Source: Nitrosomonas sp. (GTDB taxonomy: Bacteria > Pseudomonadota > Gammaproteobacteria > Burkholderiales > Nitrosomonadaceae). Taken from it: a stretch of DNA of 50,142 bases. The notes beneath the pieces were generated by a model. The model saw only the letters and a list, made by a program, of their open reading frames with translations, had not been told where the DNA came from and ran no database searches. A program made the position numbers and the translations under genes. Below, piece after piece: positions 29,010 to 38,108 of the stretch (positions within the stretch are counted from its first letter, which is position 1; each line of letters opens with the position of its first letter). The stretch covers positions 1 to 50,142 of the forward strand of contig JAGOKN010000009.1 of assembly GCA_017994575.1 (NCBI GenBank). Direction: 5' to 3'.

Positions 29010-29230
29010 AAGCTGAATATGATCTGTCAAAAATGAAGTCGCGTAAGAATCCATATGCCGCCAAACTCAAGAAATCTGTGACGATGCGCTTGAGCGAGGA
29101 TGTTATTGGTTATTTTAAAAAAATGGCCGACGAGACGGGGGTGCCTTATCAAAGTCTTATCAATTTATATTTAAGAGATTGTGTTTCTCAACATAGGAAA
29201 ATTGATATTTCTTGGCAAGTAGAAACTTAG
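29006..29230 (+). CDS. brnA: BrnA family antitoxin
   Basis: 74-aa ribbon-helix-helix antitoxin: VTMRLSEDVIGYFKKMADET then GVPYQSLINLYLRDCV is the RHH fold. It binds BrnT and, as a complex, represses the operon in studied members. The N-terminal KMKSRKNPYAAKLKKS is typical of the family. Overlaps brnT by 4 bases. Confidence 0.9.
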   Translation: MKAEYDLSKMKSRKNPYAAKLKKSVTMRLSEDVIGYFKKMADETGVPYQSLINLYLRDCVSQHRKIDISWQVET

Positions 29231-29355
29231 TACATTGATAATGTCGGGTGGAACTTGCACAAGATTCTAGTTGCTACAGAAACTTAGAGAGGTAATCAGT
29301 TGATTCTGAAAATTACAAAATCTGATCGCAGTTTTCTACATTTGCCCCTATCTTC

Positions 29356-30063
29356 ATGAGTATCATGAGTACCGAAGAATCCGCATCACCAATATCGGAA
29401 AAGCTTTTAATCTTGCTTCGAGAAGGGCAGGATCTAGTAGAGAATCCTGATTTGAAAGTAGCTCAGGTTGAATACTGGGTAATAAGATTACGAGCGCTAC
29501 TTATAAAGCTTTTTGGGCAAAATACACCGCAGCTAAGCCAATGCCCGACGCCGGGTCAAGATGATCCCAAACTCCCACAACAAGAACGTATAAAGAAACG
29601 GCTTCCCATTCTACAGAATGTAGTACACGCGCTAAGGGATACTGCCTCGGGCAAGAAAATCTTCATCGGCCATGGAAGATCTTCAGAGTGGTTAAAGCTG
29701 AAATCATTCTTGTCCGATCGACTATCCGTGAGTTGTGACGAATTCAATATCGAGCCAACTGCTGGGATTCATACTACTGACCGTCTAGAGACTATGTTGT
29801 TAGAAGCTGGGATGGCTTTCTTGGTCATGACTGCAGAAGACAAGCACGCCGATGGTATTATTCATGCACGTGAAAATGTAATCCATGAGATTGGCTTGTT
29901 TCAAGGGCGATTAGGTTCTCGACGCGCGATTGTGATGATCGAAGAAGGCTGCGCAAAGTTTTCTAATCTTGATGGTCTGACAGTGATTTCTTTTCCCCGG
30001 AATGATATTTCTGCTCGCTTCGAAGATATCCGAAGAGTTCTTGAGCGTGAAGATTTTGCATAG
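29356..30063 (+). CDS. TIR-like domain protein (putative NADase effector)
   Basis: 235 aa. Residues about 100-225 match the TIR-like nucleotide-binding family (PF10137, the Cap12/TIR-STING type): KKIFIGHGRSSEWLKLKSFL, then HTTDRLETMLLEAGMAFLVM and the block ARENVIHEIGLFQGRLG, in which Glu178 aligns with the catalytic Glu of NAD-cleaving TIRs. Residues 1-95 are an unassigned helical region with a Gln/Pro-rich linker (TPQLSQCPTPGQDDPKLPQ). There is no STING, SAVED, Argonaute or cyclase gene beside it. ATG 29356 or 29365; no clear Shine-Dalgarno. Together with brnTA it suggests a small defence island. NADase activity is inferred. Confidence 0.8.
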   Translation: MSIMSTEESASPISEKLLILLREGQDLVENPDLKVAQVEYWVIRLRALLIKLFGQNTPQLSQCPTPGQDDPKLPQQERIKKRLPILQNVVHALRDTASGKKIFIGHGRSSEWLKLKSFLSDRLSVSCDEFNIEPTAGIHTTDRLETMLLEAGMAFLVMTAEDKHADGIIHARENVIHEIGLFQGRLGSRRAIVMIEEGCAKFSNLDGLTVISFPRNDISARFEDIRRVLEREDFA

Positions 30064-30117
30064 ACATCAAGGCCTTGTTATGGTTATATTTTTCAATTTG
30101 ATATGTAATAAAGCCCA

Positions 30118-30187
30118 GTAGGACGCAATCAATATTGCGCCGAATGAAACACATCCGGTGTAATGCGCTTCGCTTATTACACTCTAC
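30118..30187. repeat. REP-like palindromic element
   Basis: Two hairpins in tandem: GGACGCAAT (30121-30129) with ATTGCGCC (30134-30141), and GTGTAAT-GCG (30158-30167) with CGC..ATTACAC (30171-30182). The whole is bounded by GTAG and CTAC. This looks like the REP/REPIN-type intergenic repeats (GCGCAAT / TTCGCTTATTAC motifs) common in proteobacterial genomes. Only one copy is in this window. Confidence 0.55.
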
Positions 30188-30223
30188 ATTAAAACCGAAA
30201 ACCATACTGATGGAGTTACGCCA

Positions 30224-31402
30224 ATGAAAATTCACGAATATCAAGCAAAAGAGATTTTGCGGAAATATGGGGTTGTCACGCCGAAAGGCATTGCTTGTTT
30301 CAGTGTTGACGAAGCCGTGAAAGCTGCGCAGCAATTGGGTGGTGAGGTGTGGGCGGTTAAGGCGCAGATTTATGCTGGCGGGCGCGGTAAGGGTGGCGGG
30401 GTGAAAGTGGCCAGGTCGTTGGATGAAGTGCGGCAGCGCGCGGGGGAGATTTTGGGCATGCGGCTAGTGACGCATCAGACCGGACCGGAAGGACAAGTCG
30501 TGCATCGGCTTTTTATCGAGCAAGGTGTTCATATCGAGAAAGAATTCTATGTCGGTATGGTGGTGGATCGTGGCCGTCAGCGCGTGTGCCTGATGGCAAG
30601 CTCGGAAGGCGGCATGGAGATCGAGAAAGTGGCGGCTGAAACACCGGAGAAGATTCACAAAGTGTTTATTGATCCGATTGCCGGGCTCAGTCAGCAGCAA
30701 GCCGAAGAAGTTGCCTTGAAAATCGGCATTCCTGTGCAAGGTGTGCCGCAAGCGGTCACGTTGTTGCAAGGTCTATACCAGGCTTTTGATGACACCGATT
30801 CCTCATTGCTGGAAATTAATCCACTGACATTAACTGCTGAGAAACAGGTGATCGCGCTCGATGCGAAAATGAATTTTGACGACAACGCGTTATTCCGTCA
30901 CCCCGAGATTGTCGCACTGCGCGATCTGGATGAGGAAGACCCGGTTGAGATTGAGGCATCCGAACACGAATTATCGTACATTCCATTGGATGGCAATATC
31001 GGGTGTCTCGTCAATGGCGCGGGGCTGGCGATGGCAACGATGGATATTATTAAATTGTACGGCGGCAATCCCGCGAATTTTCTCGATGTCGGCGGCGGCG
31101 CAACGGCTGAGAAAGTAACCGAGGCGTTTAAATTGATGCTGCGCAATCCCAAGTTGCAAGCCATCCTGGTGAATATCTTCGGCGGTATTATGAAGTGTGA
31201 TGTGATTGCGCAAGGCGTGATCATGGCGGCTCGGGATGTACAATTAACCGTACCACTGGTCGTGCGTTTGGAAGGCACTAACGTGGAATTAGGAAAAAAA
31301 ATTCTGGCTGATTCCGGTCTGACGATCATATCGGCTGACAATATGGCCGATGCGGCTCAAAAAGCGGTCAATGCAGCTAAAACCAATGCTTCGGGCACAT
31401 AA
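30224..31402 (+). CDS. sucC: Succinate-CoA ligase, beta subunit
   Basis: ADP-forming succinyl-CoA synthetase beta chain, TCA cycle. 392 aa. N-terminal ATP-grasp with [16 protein letters not shown] and [27 protein letters not shown]-terminal CoA-ligase domain with [19 protein letters not shown] and [14 protein letters not shown] precedes ATG 30224. It lies 27 bases before sucD. A malate-CoA ligase (mtkA) is related, but nothing in the context supports it. Confidence 0.95.
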   Translation: MKIHEYQAKEILRKYGVVTPKGIACFSVDEAVKAAQQLGGEVWAVKAQIYAGGRGKGGGVKVARSLDEVRQRAGEILGMRLVTHQTGPEGQVVHRLFIEQGVHIEKEFYVGMVVDRGRQRVCLMASSEGGMEIEKVAAETPEKIHKVFIDPIAGLSQQQAEEVALKIGIPVQGVPQAVTLLQGLYQAFDDTDSSLLEINPLTLTAEKQVIALDAKMNFDDNALFRHPEIVALRDLDEEDPVEIEASEHELSYIPLDGNIGCLVNGAGLAMATMDIIKLYGGNPANFLDVGGGATAEKVTEAFKLMLRNPKLQAILVNIFGGIMKCDVIAQGVIMAARDVQLTVPLVVRLEGTNVELGKKILADSGLTIISADNMADAAQKAVNAAKTNASGT

Positions 31403-31428
31403 TTGTTAGACATTGAAGGAGAAAGGGC

Positions 31429-32304
31429 ATGTCCATTCTGATTAATCGCAACAGCCGTGTGATGACGCAAGGCATTACCGGAAAAACCGGCCAATTTCAT
31501 ACGCGCATGTGCCGTGAATATGCACAGGGCGCAGCTTGCTTTGTCGCCGGTGTCAATCCTCGCAAGCCAGGAGAAAGCTTTGAGGGTATTCCGATTTATG
31601 CGACGGTCAAGGAAGCGAAGCAACAAACCGGCGCCAATGTTTCCGTCATCTATGTGCCGCCTCCGTTTGCGGCTGCTGCTATTGATGAAGCGGTGGAAGC
31701 GGAACTGGATCTGGTCATTTGCATTACCGAAGGCATTCCTGTGCGGGATATGCTGCGTACTCGCTACAAGATGCAAGGCAAGAAAACCCGTTTGATCGGT
31801 CCCAATTGCCCTGGCATCATTACGCCGGATGAAATCAAGATTGGCATCATGCCAGGTTATATCCACAAAAAAGGGCGTATTGGTGTTGTTTCCCGTTCAG
31901 GAACATTAACCTATGAGGCTGTGGCACAACTGATGGCGCTTGGATTGGGACAATCGACCTGCATCGGTATCGGCGGTGATCCGGTGAATGGATTGAAGCA
32001 CCTGGATGTTTTGCAATTGTTCAACGACGATGAAGAAACCGATGCGGTGCTGATGGTAGGTGAAATCGGCGGTACCGATGAAGAGGATTGCGCACACTGG
32101 GTGAAAGATCATATGCAAAAACCTGTGGTTGGGTTTATTGCCGGTGTCACAGCACCGCCCGGCAAGCGCATGGGGCATGCCGGTGCGATTATTTCAGGTG
32201 GTATGGGAACCGCACAGGAAAAATTGGCAGTCATGGAATCCTGCGGAATTAAAGTCACGCGCAATCCGGCTGAAATGGGCAAGTTGTTGCAATCCGTTTT
32301 ATAG
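31429..32304 (+). CDS. sucD: Succinate-CoA ligase, alpha subunit
   Basis: Alpha chain, which binds CoA and carries the phosphorylated histidine. 291 aa; [12 protein letters not shown] at the start, GPNCPGII in the middle, and the active-site His250 in [28 protein letters not shown] precedes the ATG, a strong start. Forms the heterodimer with SucC. Confidence 0.97.
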   Translation: MSILINRNSRVMTQGITGKTGQFHTRMCREYAQGAACFVAGVNPRKPGESFEGIPIYATVKEAKQQTGANVSVIYVPPPFAAAAIDEAVEAELDLVICITEGIPVRDMLRTRYKMQGKKTRLIGPNCPGIITPDEIKIGIMPGYIHKKGRIGVVSRSGTLTYEAVAQLMALGLGQSTCIGIGGDPVNGLKHLDVLQLFNDDEETDAVLMVGEIGGTDEEDCAHWVKDHMQKPVVGFIAGVTAPPGKRMGHAGAIISGGMGTAQEKLAVMESCGIKVTRNPAEMGKLLQSVL

Positions 32305-32341
32305 TTTTATCTCATAGAATAGTATCCAGAGGTGCAATGCC

Positions 32342-32671
32342 ATGCATTACCGTTTATCTTCTTTTATCATTATTGTGGCGTTAATCGTTTCTGCCTGTAG
32401 TGGAGTGCCGACAAAGTCACAGCAACCGCAGCAATCGCTACCACTTCCTGCAAAAAAACCCGAACGGCCGGCAGGCCCATTGCCTGAAAGTGCAAAACCT
32501 AAATATAATCTGACCGGATATCCGGTCAGCACCCAGCAAGGCTACATTGATGGCTGTGAAACGGCCAAAAGAACCAATTGGGCCTTTAAAGATCTTAATC
32601 GTTATGACAAGGATGATCAGTATCGCATGGGTTGGGATGATGGGTTTGCGATGTGTCAGAAGAAGAAATAA
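32342..32671 (+). CDS. Small lipoprotein, conserved hypothetical
   Basis: 109 aa with a lipoprotein signal peptide (SFIIIVALIVSAC, lipobox VSAC, Cys19) followed by a Pro/Gln/Lys-rich spacer (residues 22-52) and a compact C-terminal part with Gly-Tyr-Asp/Cys residues (QGYIDGCETAK, GWDDGFAMC). The two late Cys could pair in the periplasm. Function unknown. It lies between sucD and dacB, 12 bases before dacB. Confidence 0.75.
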   Translation: MHYRLSSFIIIVALIVSACSGVPTKSQQPQQSLPLPAKKPERPAGPLPESAKPKYNLTGYPVSTQQGYIDGCETAKRTNWAFKDLNRYDKDDQYRMGWDDGFAMCQKKK

Positions 32672-32683
32672 CTATCCGCCAGT

Positions 32684-34126
32684 ATGCTAACTAAAATGCT
32701 GCGGATTTGTTGTTCATGTCTGTTACTTCTGCAGGTTGCATGGTCAGGGTTCGTATGGTCTAGCGGATTGCCTTTGCCGGTCAAGCAAAAATTGCAACAG
32801 CACGCCATTCCAGAATCAGCGATCGGTGTTTATGTGCATGAAATTGGTGCGAATAAACCGATCATGGTGATCAATGCGGATTCGGCAATGAATCCTGCGT
32901 CAGTAATGAAGCTGCTGACAACCTACGCTGGATTGGAGTTGTTAGGGCCCGCCTATACCTGGCCGACTAAGCTGTACGCCAGAGGTAAGATAATGGATGG
33001 GGTTTTGCATGGCGACTTGATTATCAAGGGCTATGGCGACCCAAAGTTGGATCTGGAGAATTTTTGGTTGTTGATTCATCGTCTGCGCCAAACAGGGCTG
33101 CATGAAATCAAAGGCAATCTGGTTCTGGATCCTACGCATTATGATATTCCCTTTGAAGATTCCGGCGATTTTGATGGGCAACCTTATCGCACTTATAACA
33201 TCCCTCCTGAAGCATTATTGGTCAATTACAGAACTTCGACGATTCATCTGTTTCCACAACCTGATAAAAATTCAGTGCGAGTCGTGATTGATCCATTGCC
33301 CGACTCTTTGCATGTGCAAAATCATTTGAAATTGACGCACGGAAAATGTGGAGATTGGCGAAATTTACTCACCATTGACGTCATTCCCGATGAAAAAGAC
33401 AAAAATAATTTTACAGTCGTACTCAGTGGAAGTTTCTCTCAGCAATGTGGAGAGCAATCCTATTTATTGAGTTTGCATAACAGTGCAATCTATACCCGAA
33501 ATTTATTCAAGCACTTATGGGCACAACAAGGTGGCTTGTTTCACGGGAAGGTCATCGTGGATCAGATTCCACAGGGTCTGACACCCTTAAAAATTTATCA
33601 ATCGCCGCCATTGGCGGATATCATTCGTGGCATCAATAAATTCAGTAATAATATTGCCGCACGCCAATTGTATTTAACACTAGGCACCCGGCAAAATGAT
33701 TCTCCAGCCACGCTTGTCAAATCAGATAGGGCCATTAGAACATGGCTGGCATCCAAGCAATTAAATTTCCCTGAATTGGTGATAGAAAACGGCTCCGGAT
33801 TATCCCGTAGAGAACAAATCACTACCCGACACATGGGGCAACTGCTACTGGCAGCCTTTAATAGCCCAGTTATGCCAGAATTTATTTCTTCATTGCCAAT
33901 CGCCGCCGTCGATGGAACCTTGCAAACACGTTTTACCGATTCATCAGTCAAAGGTTTTGCGCATATGAAAACTGGCGCTTTGAACAACGTGAGAACACTT
34001 GCGGGTTATTTGTTGGACAAAATGGGACGGCGTGTCGTCGTCGTTTTTTTTGTCAATCATGAGCAGTCTGCACAGGCTCGTGCAGCCATGGATACTTTGG
34101 TTCAGTGGGTTCATGATCGGCCATAG
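32684..34126 (+). CDS. dacB: D-alanyl-D-alanine carboxypeptidase/endopeptidase (PBP4 type)
   Basis: Class C penicillin-binding protein (peptidase family S13) that trims or hydrolyses cross-linked peptidoglycan in the periplasm. 480 aa with a signal peptide. Active-site motifs: SVMK (Ser73, Lys76), NKFSNNIAARQ (SxN), and HMKTGAL (KTG). A large inserted domain between SxxK and SxN is normal for the family. It starts 12 bases after the small lipoprotein. Confidence 0.95.
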   Translation: MLTKMLRICCSCLLLLQVAWSGFVWSSGLPLPVKQKLQQHAIPESAIGVYVHEIGANKPIMVINADSAMNPASVMKLLTTYAGLELLGPAYTWPTKLYARGKIMDGVLHGDLIIKGYGDPKLDLENFWLLIHRLRQTGLHEIKGNLVLDPTHYDIPFEDSGDFDGQPYRTYNIPPEALLVNYRTSTIHLFPQPDKNSVRVVIDPLPDSLHVQNHLKLTHGKCGDWRNLLTIDVIPDEKDKNNFTVVLSGSFSQQCGEQSYLLSLHNSAIYTRNLFKHLWAQQGGLFHGKVIVDQIPQGLTPLKIYQSPPLADIIRGINKFSNNIAARQLYLTLGTRQNDSPATLVKSDRAIRTWLASKQLNFPELVIENGSGLSRREQITTRHMGQLLLAAFNSPVMPEFISSLPIAAVDGTLQTRFTDSSVKGFAHMKTGALNNVRTLAGYLLDKMGRRVVVVFFVNHEQSAQARAAMDTLVQWVHDRP

Positions 34127-34187
34127 CTTTATCGATATCATTGATAGGGCTATTGATTCTGGCTCCCAATCAGCGTAAAGTTCTCCA

Positions 34188-34212
34188 TTCGAAACAGATT
34201 ATCTGTTTCGAA
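34188..34212. promoter_or_regulatory. 25-nt perfect palindrome upstream of the CBS gene
   Basis: Arms TTCGAAACAGAT (34188-34199) and ATCTGTTTCGAA (34201-34212) pair exactly around one base, 40 bases before the CBS gene start. No T run follows on either strand, so an operator is more likely than a terminator, although it could also close the dacB transcript. Confidence 0.5.
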
Positions 34213-34251
34213 ATCAGGTAGTTCCCATCAACCTCGGATGGAGTACACGAT

Positions 34252-34842
34252 ATGATGAATGATTATAAATCACTGACCGTGCAGTATCTGGTTGGTACTG
34301 TACAGATTTCCCAGCCCGCATCTCCTAACCTAGTAACTTTTGATTCTCCCGCATTTGAGGTCATGACTGATTTGCGGAAAATCAGCGCAGCCGTTATCGC
34401 TCCCAATACTCCTATGGAAATTGCCAACACTTATATGATGCAGCGTGGTGTGCGCACATTATTAGTGATCAATGAAGATAATTCATTGGCGGGCATTATT
34501 ACCGCAACGGATATTTTAGGTGAGAAACCTCTGCGATTCATTCAGGACAGGCGAGTTAAACATCATGAAATTTTGGTCATGGATATCATGACACCACTGG
34601 AAAAGCTGGAAGCTATCTCCCTGGATGAAGTGGAACACGCCAGAGTCGGTAATATTGTATCCAGCTTGCGTGAGAGTGAGCGATTGCATGCCTTGGTGAT
34701 TGATGATAATACCATCGACTTGCCCAGAATATGCGGTATCTTCTCCTGGACTCAAATCGAAAAACAACTCGGAACCGTCATTCCACCCAATAATGTCGCC
34801 AAGAGCTTTGCAGAAATTGAATCTACCTTGATCGCCAGCTAG
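34252..34842 (+). CDS. CBS-domain pair protein
   Basis: 196 aa with two CBS domains (about 42-100 and 108-185), the adenosine-nucleotide-sensing module. The first contains TPMEIANTYMMQRGVRTLLV and GIITATDILG; the second MDIMTPLEKLEAISLDEVE. No fused effector domain is seen, so it acts as a free sensor or subunit. ATG 34252 or 34255 with GGAG upstream. It converges on trpE. Confidence 0.82.
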   Translation: MMNDYKSLTVQYLVGTVQISQPASPNLVTFDSPAFEVMTDLRKISAAVIAPNTPMEIANTYMMQRGVRTLLVINEDNSLAGIITATDILGEKPLRFIQDRRVKHHEILVMDIMTPLEKLEAISLDEVEHARVGNIVSSLRESERLHALVIDDNTIDLPRICGIFSWTQIEKQLGTVIPPNNVAKSFAEIESTLIAS

Positions 34843-34855
34843 TTGTCTTAATAGA

Positions 34856-34890
34856 CAAGCCAGCTCAAGAATTGAACCTGAGCTGGCTTG
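34856..34890. terminator. Hairpin between converging CBS gene and trpE
   Basis: A perfect 12-bp stem (CAAGCCAGCTCA at 34856-34867 and its complement at 34879-34890) with an 11-nt loop. There is no T run on either side, so it is a terminator-like structure of uncertain efficiency. Confidence 0.5.
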
Positions 34891-34928
34891 AAGGATTATC
34901 TCACTAAAGACGTGATGTTATAATCAAA

Positions 34929-36401
34929 CTAGATTTTACTATCCAATCCATTCTCGACAATTTCTGCCGCACGCAGCAATGCCTTAGCTTTGTTCTGCGT
35001 TTCAACCCATTCATTATGTGGAATTGAATCGGCAACGATACCTGCACCAGCTTGGACATGTAATTTGCCATCCTTGATCACGCCAGTGCGGATGGCGATG
35101 GCTAAATCCATGTCGCCATTGAAGCCTAGATAACCAACTGCACCCGCATATACTCCGCGTTTGGAAACTTCCAATTCATCGATAATTTCCATAGCACGGA
35201 CTTTAGGAGCGCCACTGACCGTGCCAGCTGGGAAAGTGGCCCGTAATACATCAATCGCCGTCAAATCAGGTTTTAATTTACCTTCCACATTGGAAACAAT
35301 GTGCATGACATGCGAGTAATTTTCTATTTGCATTTTTTCAGTGACTTTAACCGTTCCGGTTTGCGCAACGCGCCCAATGTCATTGCGCCCCAAATCCATC
35401 AACATGACATGTTCGGCTAATTCTTTGGGGTCGGCCAGTAGATCAGCCGCTAATTCAGCATCTTCCTGAGGTGTTTTTCCACGCGGGCGGGTTCCTGCGA
35501 TGGGACGAACGGTCACCGTATCCCCCTCAAGGCGCACCAATATTTCCGGAGAAGCGCCCACCACATGAAAATCATTGAAATGATAGAAAAACATGTATGG
35601 TGATGGATTAAGACTGCGCAGTGCCCGGTAAAGCGATAACGGAGATGCACCAAAGGGTTTGCTGGTACGTTGAGACAACACCACCTGCATGATATCGCCA
35701 TCGTAGATATAGCGTTGAGCTCGTTCGACAGCCGATTTAAAATCCGCTTCAGAAAATTCGGAAACGGCAATCCCGGGAGCAACCGCTTGTTCCACTGGAA
35801 TCTGAATCGATTTGCGAAGTTTTGCCAATAAAGTTTTTAAACGATTGCACCCGGATTGGTAGGCGTTGTTATTTTCAGGGTTAACATACACGATCAAATA
35901 CAGTTTACCCGAAAGGTTGTCGATTACTGCCAGCTCTTCTGATAGCAGCAGTAATACATCCGGGGTATTTAAAGTATCCGGTTGTGCGTGGGCGATCAAT
36001 TTATGTTCAATATAGCGAACCGTATCATATGAAAAATAACCGACTAATCCACCAGAGAATCGTGAAATGCCTGCTGGACAAGGTGCTGCCTTGAATTTCG
36101 ATAGGTAAGATTGGATAAAAGCCAGGGTATCATCAACCTTGATCACTTCAGAATTATCATGATCCACCAAGGTAATCGTATTGTTACGGGCCTCGATACG
36201 CATGGTTGCCGGTAGGCCAACAAATGAAAATCGACCAAAACGCTCACCTCCCTGCACAGATTCTAATAAATAAGAATAAGGCTGATTGGCAAGTTTTAGA
36301 TAAATAGACAACGGTGTATCGAGATCCGCAAAGGTCTCCAGTACCATCGGAATACGATTGTACCCTTGTTGAACAAGCAGATTAAATTCATCTTCAGTCA
36401 T
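34929..36401 (-). CDS. trpE: Anthranilate synthase component I
   Basis: Converts chorismate to anthranilate with the amidotransferase TrpG, first step of tryptophan synthesis. 490 aa. The N-terminal YSYLLES motif (Leu45-Ser48) is the tryptophan feedback site; the chorismate-binding domain shows VRPIAGTRPRGKT, MLMDLGRNDIGR and GTVSGAPKVRAMEII. GAGG precedes the start. It follows gph by 119 bases; trpG, trpD and trpC, often next in this lineage, are absent here. Confidence 0.96.
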   Translation of the reverse strand: MTEDEFNLLVQQGYNRIPMVLETFADLDTPLSIYLKLANQPYSYLLESVQGGERFGRFSFVGLPATMRIEARNNTITLVDHDNSEVIKVDDTLAFIQSYLSKFKAAPCPAGISRFSGGLVGYFSYDTVRYIEHKLIAHAQPDTLNTPDVLLLLSEELAVIDNLSGKLYLIVYVNPENNNAYQSGCNRLKTLLAKLRKSIQIPVEQAVAPGIAVSEFSEADFKSAVERAQRYIYDGDIMQVVLSQRTSKPFGASPLSLYRALRSLNPSPYMFFYHFNDFHVVGASPEILVRLEGDTVTVRPIAGTRPRGKTPQEDAELAADLLADPKELAEHVMLMDLGRNDIGRVAQTGTVKVTEKMQIENYSHVMHIVSNVEGKLKPDLTAIDVLRATFPAGTVSGAPKVRAMEIIDELEVSKRGVYAGAVGYLGFNGDMDLAIAIRTGVIKDGKLHVQAGAGIVADSIPHNEWVETQNKAKALLRAAEIVENGLDSKI

Positions 36402-36483
36402 CTGATTGCACCACCTCTGTCATCAATGCCAAAACGATTTAATTGAAGTGATTTATGCATGCCGTCTCATTCTAGGAACCAGG

Positions 36484-36489
36484 ATTATA
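36484..36489 (-). promoter_or_regulatory. Possible trpE promoter -10
   Basis: A perfect TATAAT on the minus strand sits in the 119-base gap between gph and trpE, about 83 bases before the start. The -35 is poor. It would let trpE be expressed apart from rpe-gph. Confidence 0.35.
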
Positions 36490-36520
36490 TAAACGAATGA
36501 TTGAAAAGTTATTTGTATGA

Positions 36521-37243
36521 TTATTTGGAAATTAGCTTGGATGCTTCAATCAGCGTTTCAACAATGGCATCACAATCGAGTTCATAAACATTTCGGCCTT
36601 CATTATAACCATAGGGCACACAAAAAACATGACAACCAGCCGCTCTGGCAGCAATGGCATCATTGAGTGAGTCGCCAATCAACAGCGCTTCATGAGGTTG
36701 CACATCAAAATGTTTGCAGATGTGAGTCAATGGCATAGGATCAGGTTTTTTCTTAGGTAGACTGTCTCCAGACAATACAATTTCGAATTGATCATATAAG
36801 CCTGTTGAACGTAACAAGGGTAGCGTAAAGGCTTCAGCTTTATTGGTGATGCAAGCTAGCTTAAAACCTGCCTGTTGCATTATTTTGATGCCTTCCAGAA
36901 CGCCAGGATACGGACGTGTATTTACACTTAAATTATTTGCGTAATGCTTTTCGTATAGCGGTAGTGCTTGCGCAAATAACGCAGCATCAGGTTCTTCGTC
37001 AAGCTGACCAGTTAGCGTTCGTTTGACCAACTTCTGAATCCCTTTTCCAATATAAGAACGAATCGTTGACGTTGATTGCTCCGGCAATCCCAGATCTTTT
37101 AACATCAAATTTGCCGCTAAGGCGAGATCGTCTGCAGTATCAAGCAGAGTGCCGTCCAAATCGATCATGATCACTTTGATGGATATTGGCAATTTAACTT
37201 CTTTTACAGACGCATCTGCAGTGCTAAAAAGATTTTGGTTCAT
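36521..37243 (-). CDS. gph: Phosphoglycolate phosphatase
   Basis: HAD-superfamily hydrolase that removes 2-phosphoglycolate, a by-product of Rubisco oxygenation in autotrophs and of DNA repair. 240 aa; motif I DLDGTLLDTADDL with Asp28 and Asp30, motif III KPDPMPLTH, and motif IV LLIGDSLNDAIAA. A 20-residue N-terminal extension precedes the HAD core. It lies between rpe and trpE, and fits the Calvin-cycle-linked rpe-gph pairing. Confidence 0.93.
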   Translation of the reverse strand: MNQNLFSTADASVKEVKLPISIKVIMIDLDGTLLDTADDLALAANLMLKDLGLPEQSTSTIRSYIGKGIQKLVKRTLTGQLDEEPDAALFAQALPLYEKHYANNLSVNTRPYPGVLEGIKIMQQAGFKLACITNKAEAFTLPLLRSTGLYDQFEIVLSGDSLPKKKPDPMPLTHICKHFDVQPHEALLIGDSLNDAIAARAAGCHVFCVPYGYNEGRNVYELDCDAIVETLIEASKLISK

Positions 37244-37287
37244 TTAGATATAGGAAAATAGCAATCAGCGAGTAGAGTGGTTGTCAA

Positions 37288-37965
37288 TTATACTTTTGCC
37301 AGTTCAGCGCGAAATGCTGCCAGCACACTATCATATCGATGAGGGTCGGTATCTTTGCCAGCTTGATAAATGGCTGATCCTGCCACGAAGGTATCCGCGC
37401 CGGCACGGGCAATCTCAGCAATATTGTCTACTTTAACGCCACCATCAATTTCTAACATGATATTTTTTCCACTGGCATCAATACGTTGTCTAACGGCTCT
37501 TAACTTGTTGAGTGCTTCAGGAATAAATTTTTGCCCGCCAAAGCCGGGGTTTACTGACATAATAAGAATCAAATCAAGTTTATCGAGAACGTGATCCAAA
37601 TAGTGCAAGGGTGTCGCGGGATTAAAAACCAGACCAGCTTTACAGCCTTGTTCTTTAATCAAACCGATGGTGCGATCAATGTGATTCGATGCCTCGGGGT
37701 GAAATGAAATGATATTAGCACCCGCTTTGGCAAAATCTGGAATAATACGATCAACAGGTTCTACCATTAAATGCACATCAATAACTGCATCGGTAACTGG
37801 ACGTATCGCTTCGCAAACCAAAGGACCGATAGTGAGGTTAGGAACATAATGATTATCCATCACATCAAAGTGAATGATATCGGCTCCTGAATCTATGACG
37901 GCGGTAATTTCATCGCCAAGTTTTGCGAAATTGGCGGAAAGGATACTGGGTGCAATGCGGAACAT
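37288..37965 (-). CDS. rpe: Ribulose-phosphate 3-epimerase
   Basis: Interconverts ribulose-5-P and xylulose-5-P in the pentose phosphate and Calvin cycles. 225 aa, TIM barrel. Visible signatures: [18 protein letters not shown] minus the leading residue, [12 protein letters not shown], and [15 protein letters not shown], covering the metal and phosphate sites. First gene of rpe-gph-trpE, divergent from apaG. Confidence 0.97.
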   Translation of the reverse strand: MFRIAPSILSANFAKLGDEITAVIDSGADIIHFDVMDNHYVPNLTIGPLVCEAIRPVTDAVIDVHLMVEPVDRIIPDFAKAGANIISFHPEASNHIDRTIGLIKEQGCKAGLVFNPATPLHYLDHVLDKLDLILIMSVNPGFGGQKFIPEALNKLRAVRQRIDASGKNIMLEIDGGVKVDNIAEIARAGADTFVAGSAIYQAGKDTDPHRYDSVLAAFRAELAKV

Positions 37966-38108
37966 AAAAACCTCTCAATAATCAAAGTTGTTATTTTAAC
38001 CGCAAATATCCAACTACGCGTAACAGAGATAAAGATTTATGTATAAATTATATTAATACTTTCCATACTTTTTTTTGATACCGTATTAATAAATAATGTG
38101 AAATAAAA

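Noticed and set aside
36402..36520. trp leader peptide and attenuator before trpE
   Set aside because: No short ORF with tandem Trp codons and no terminator with T run was seen in this gap.
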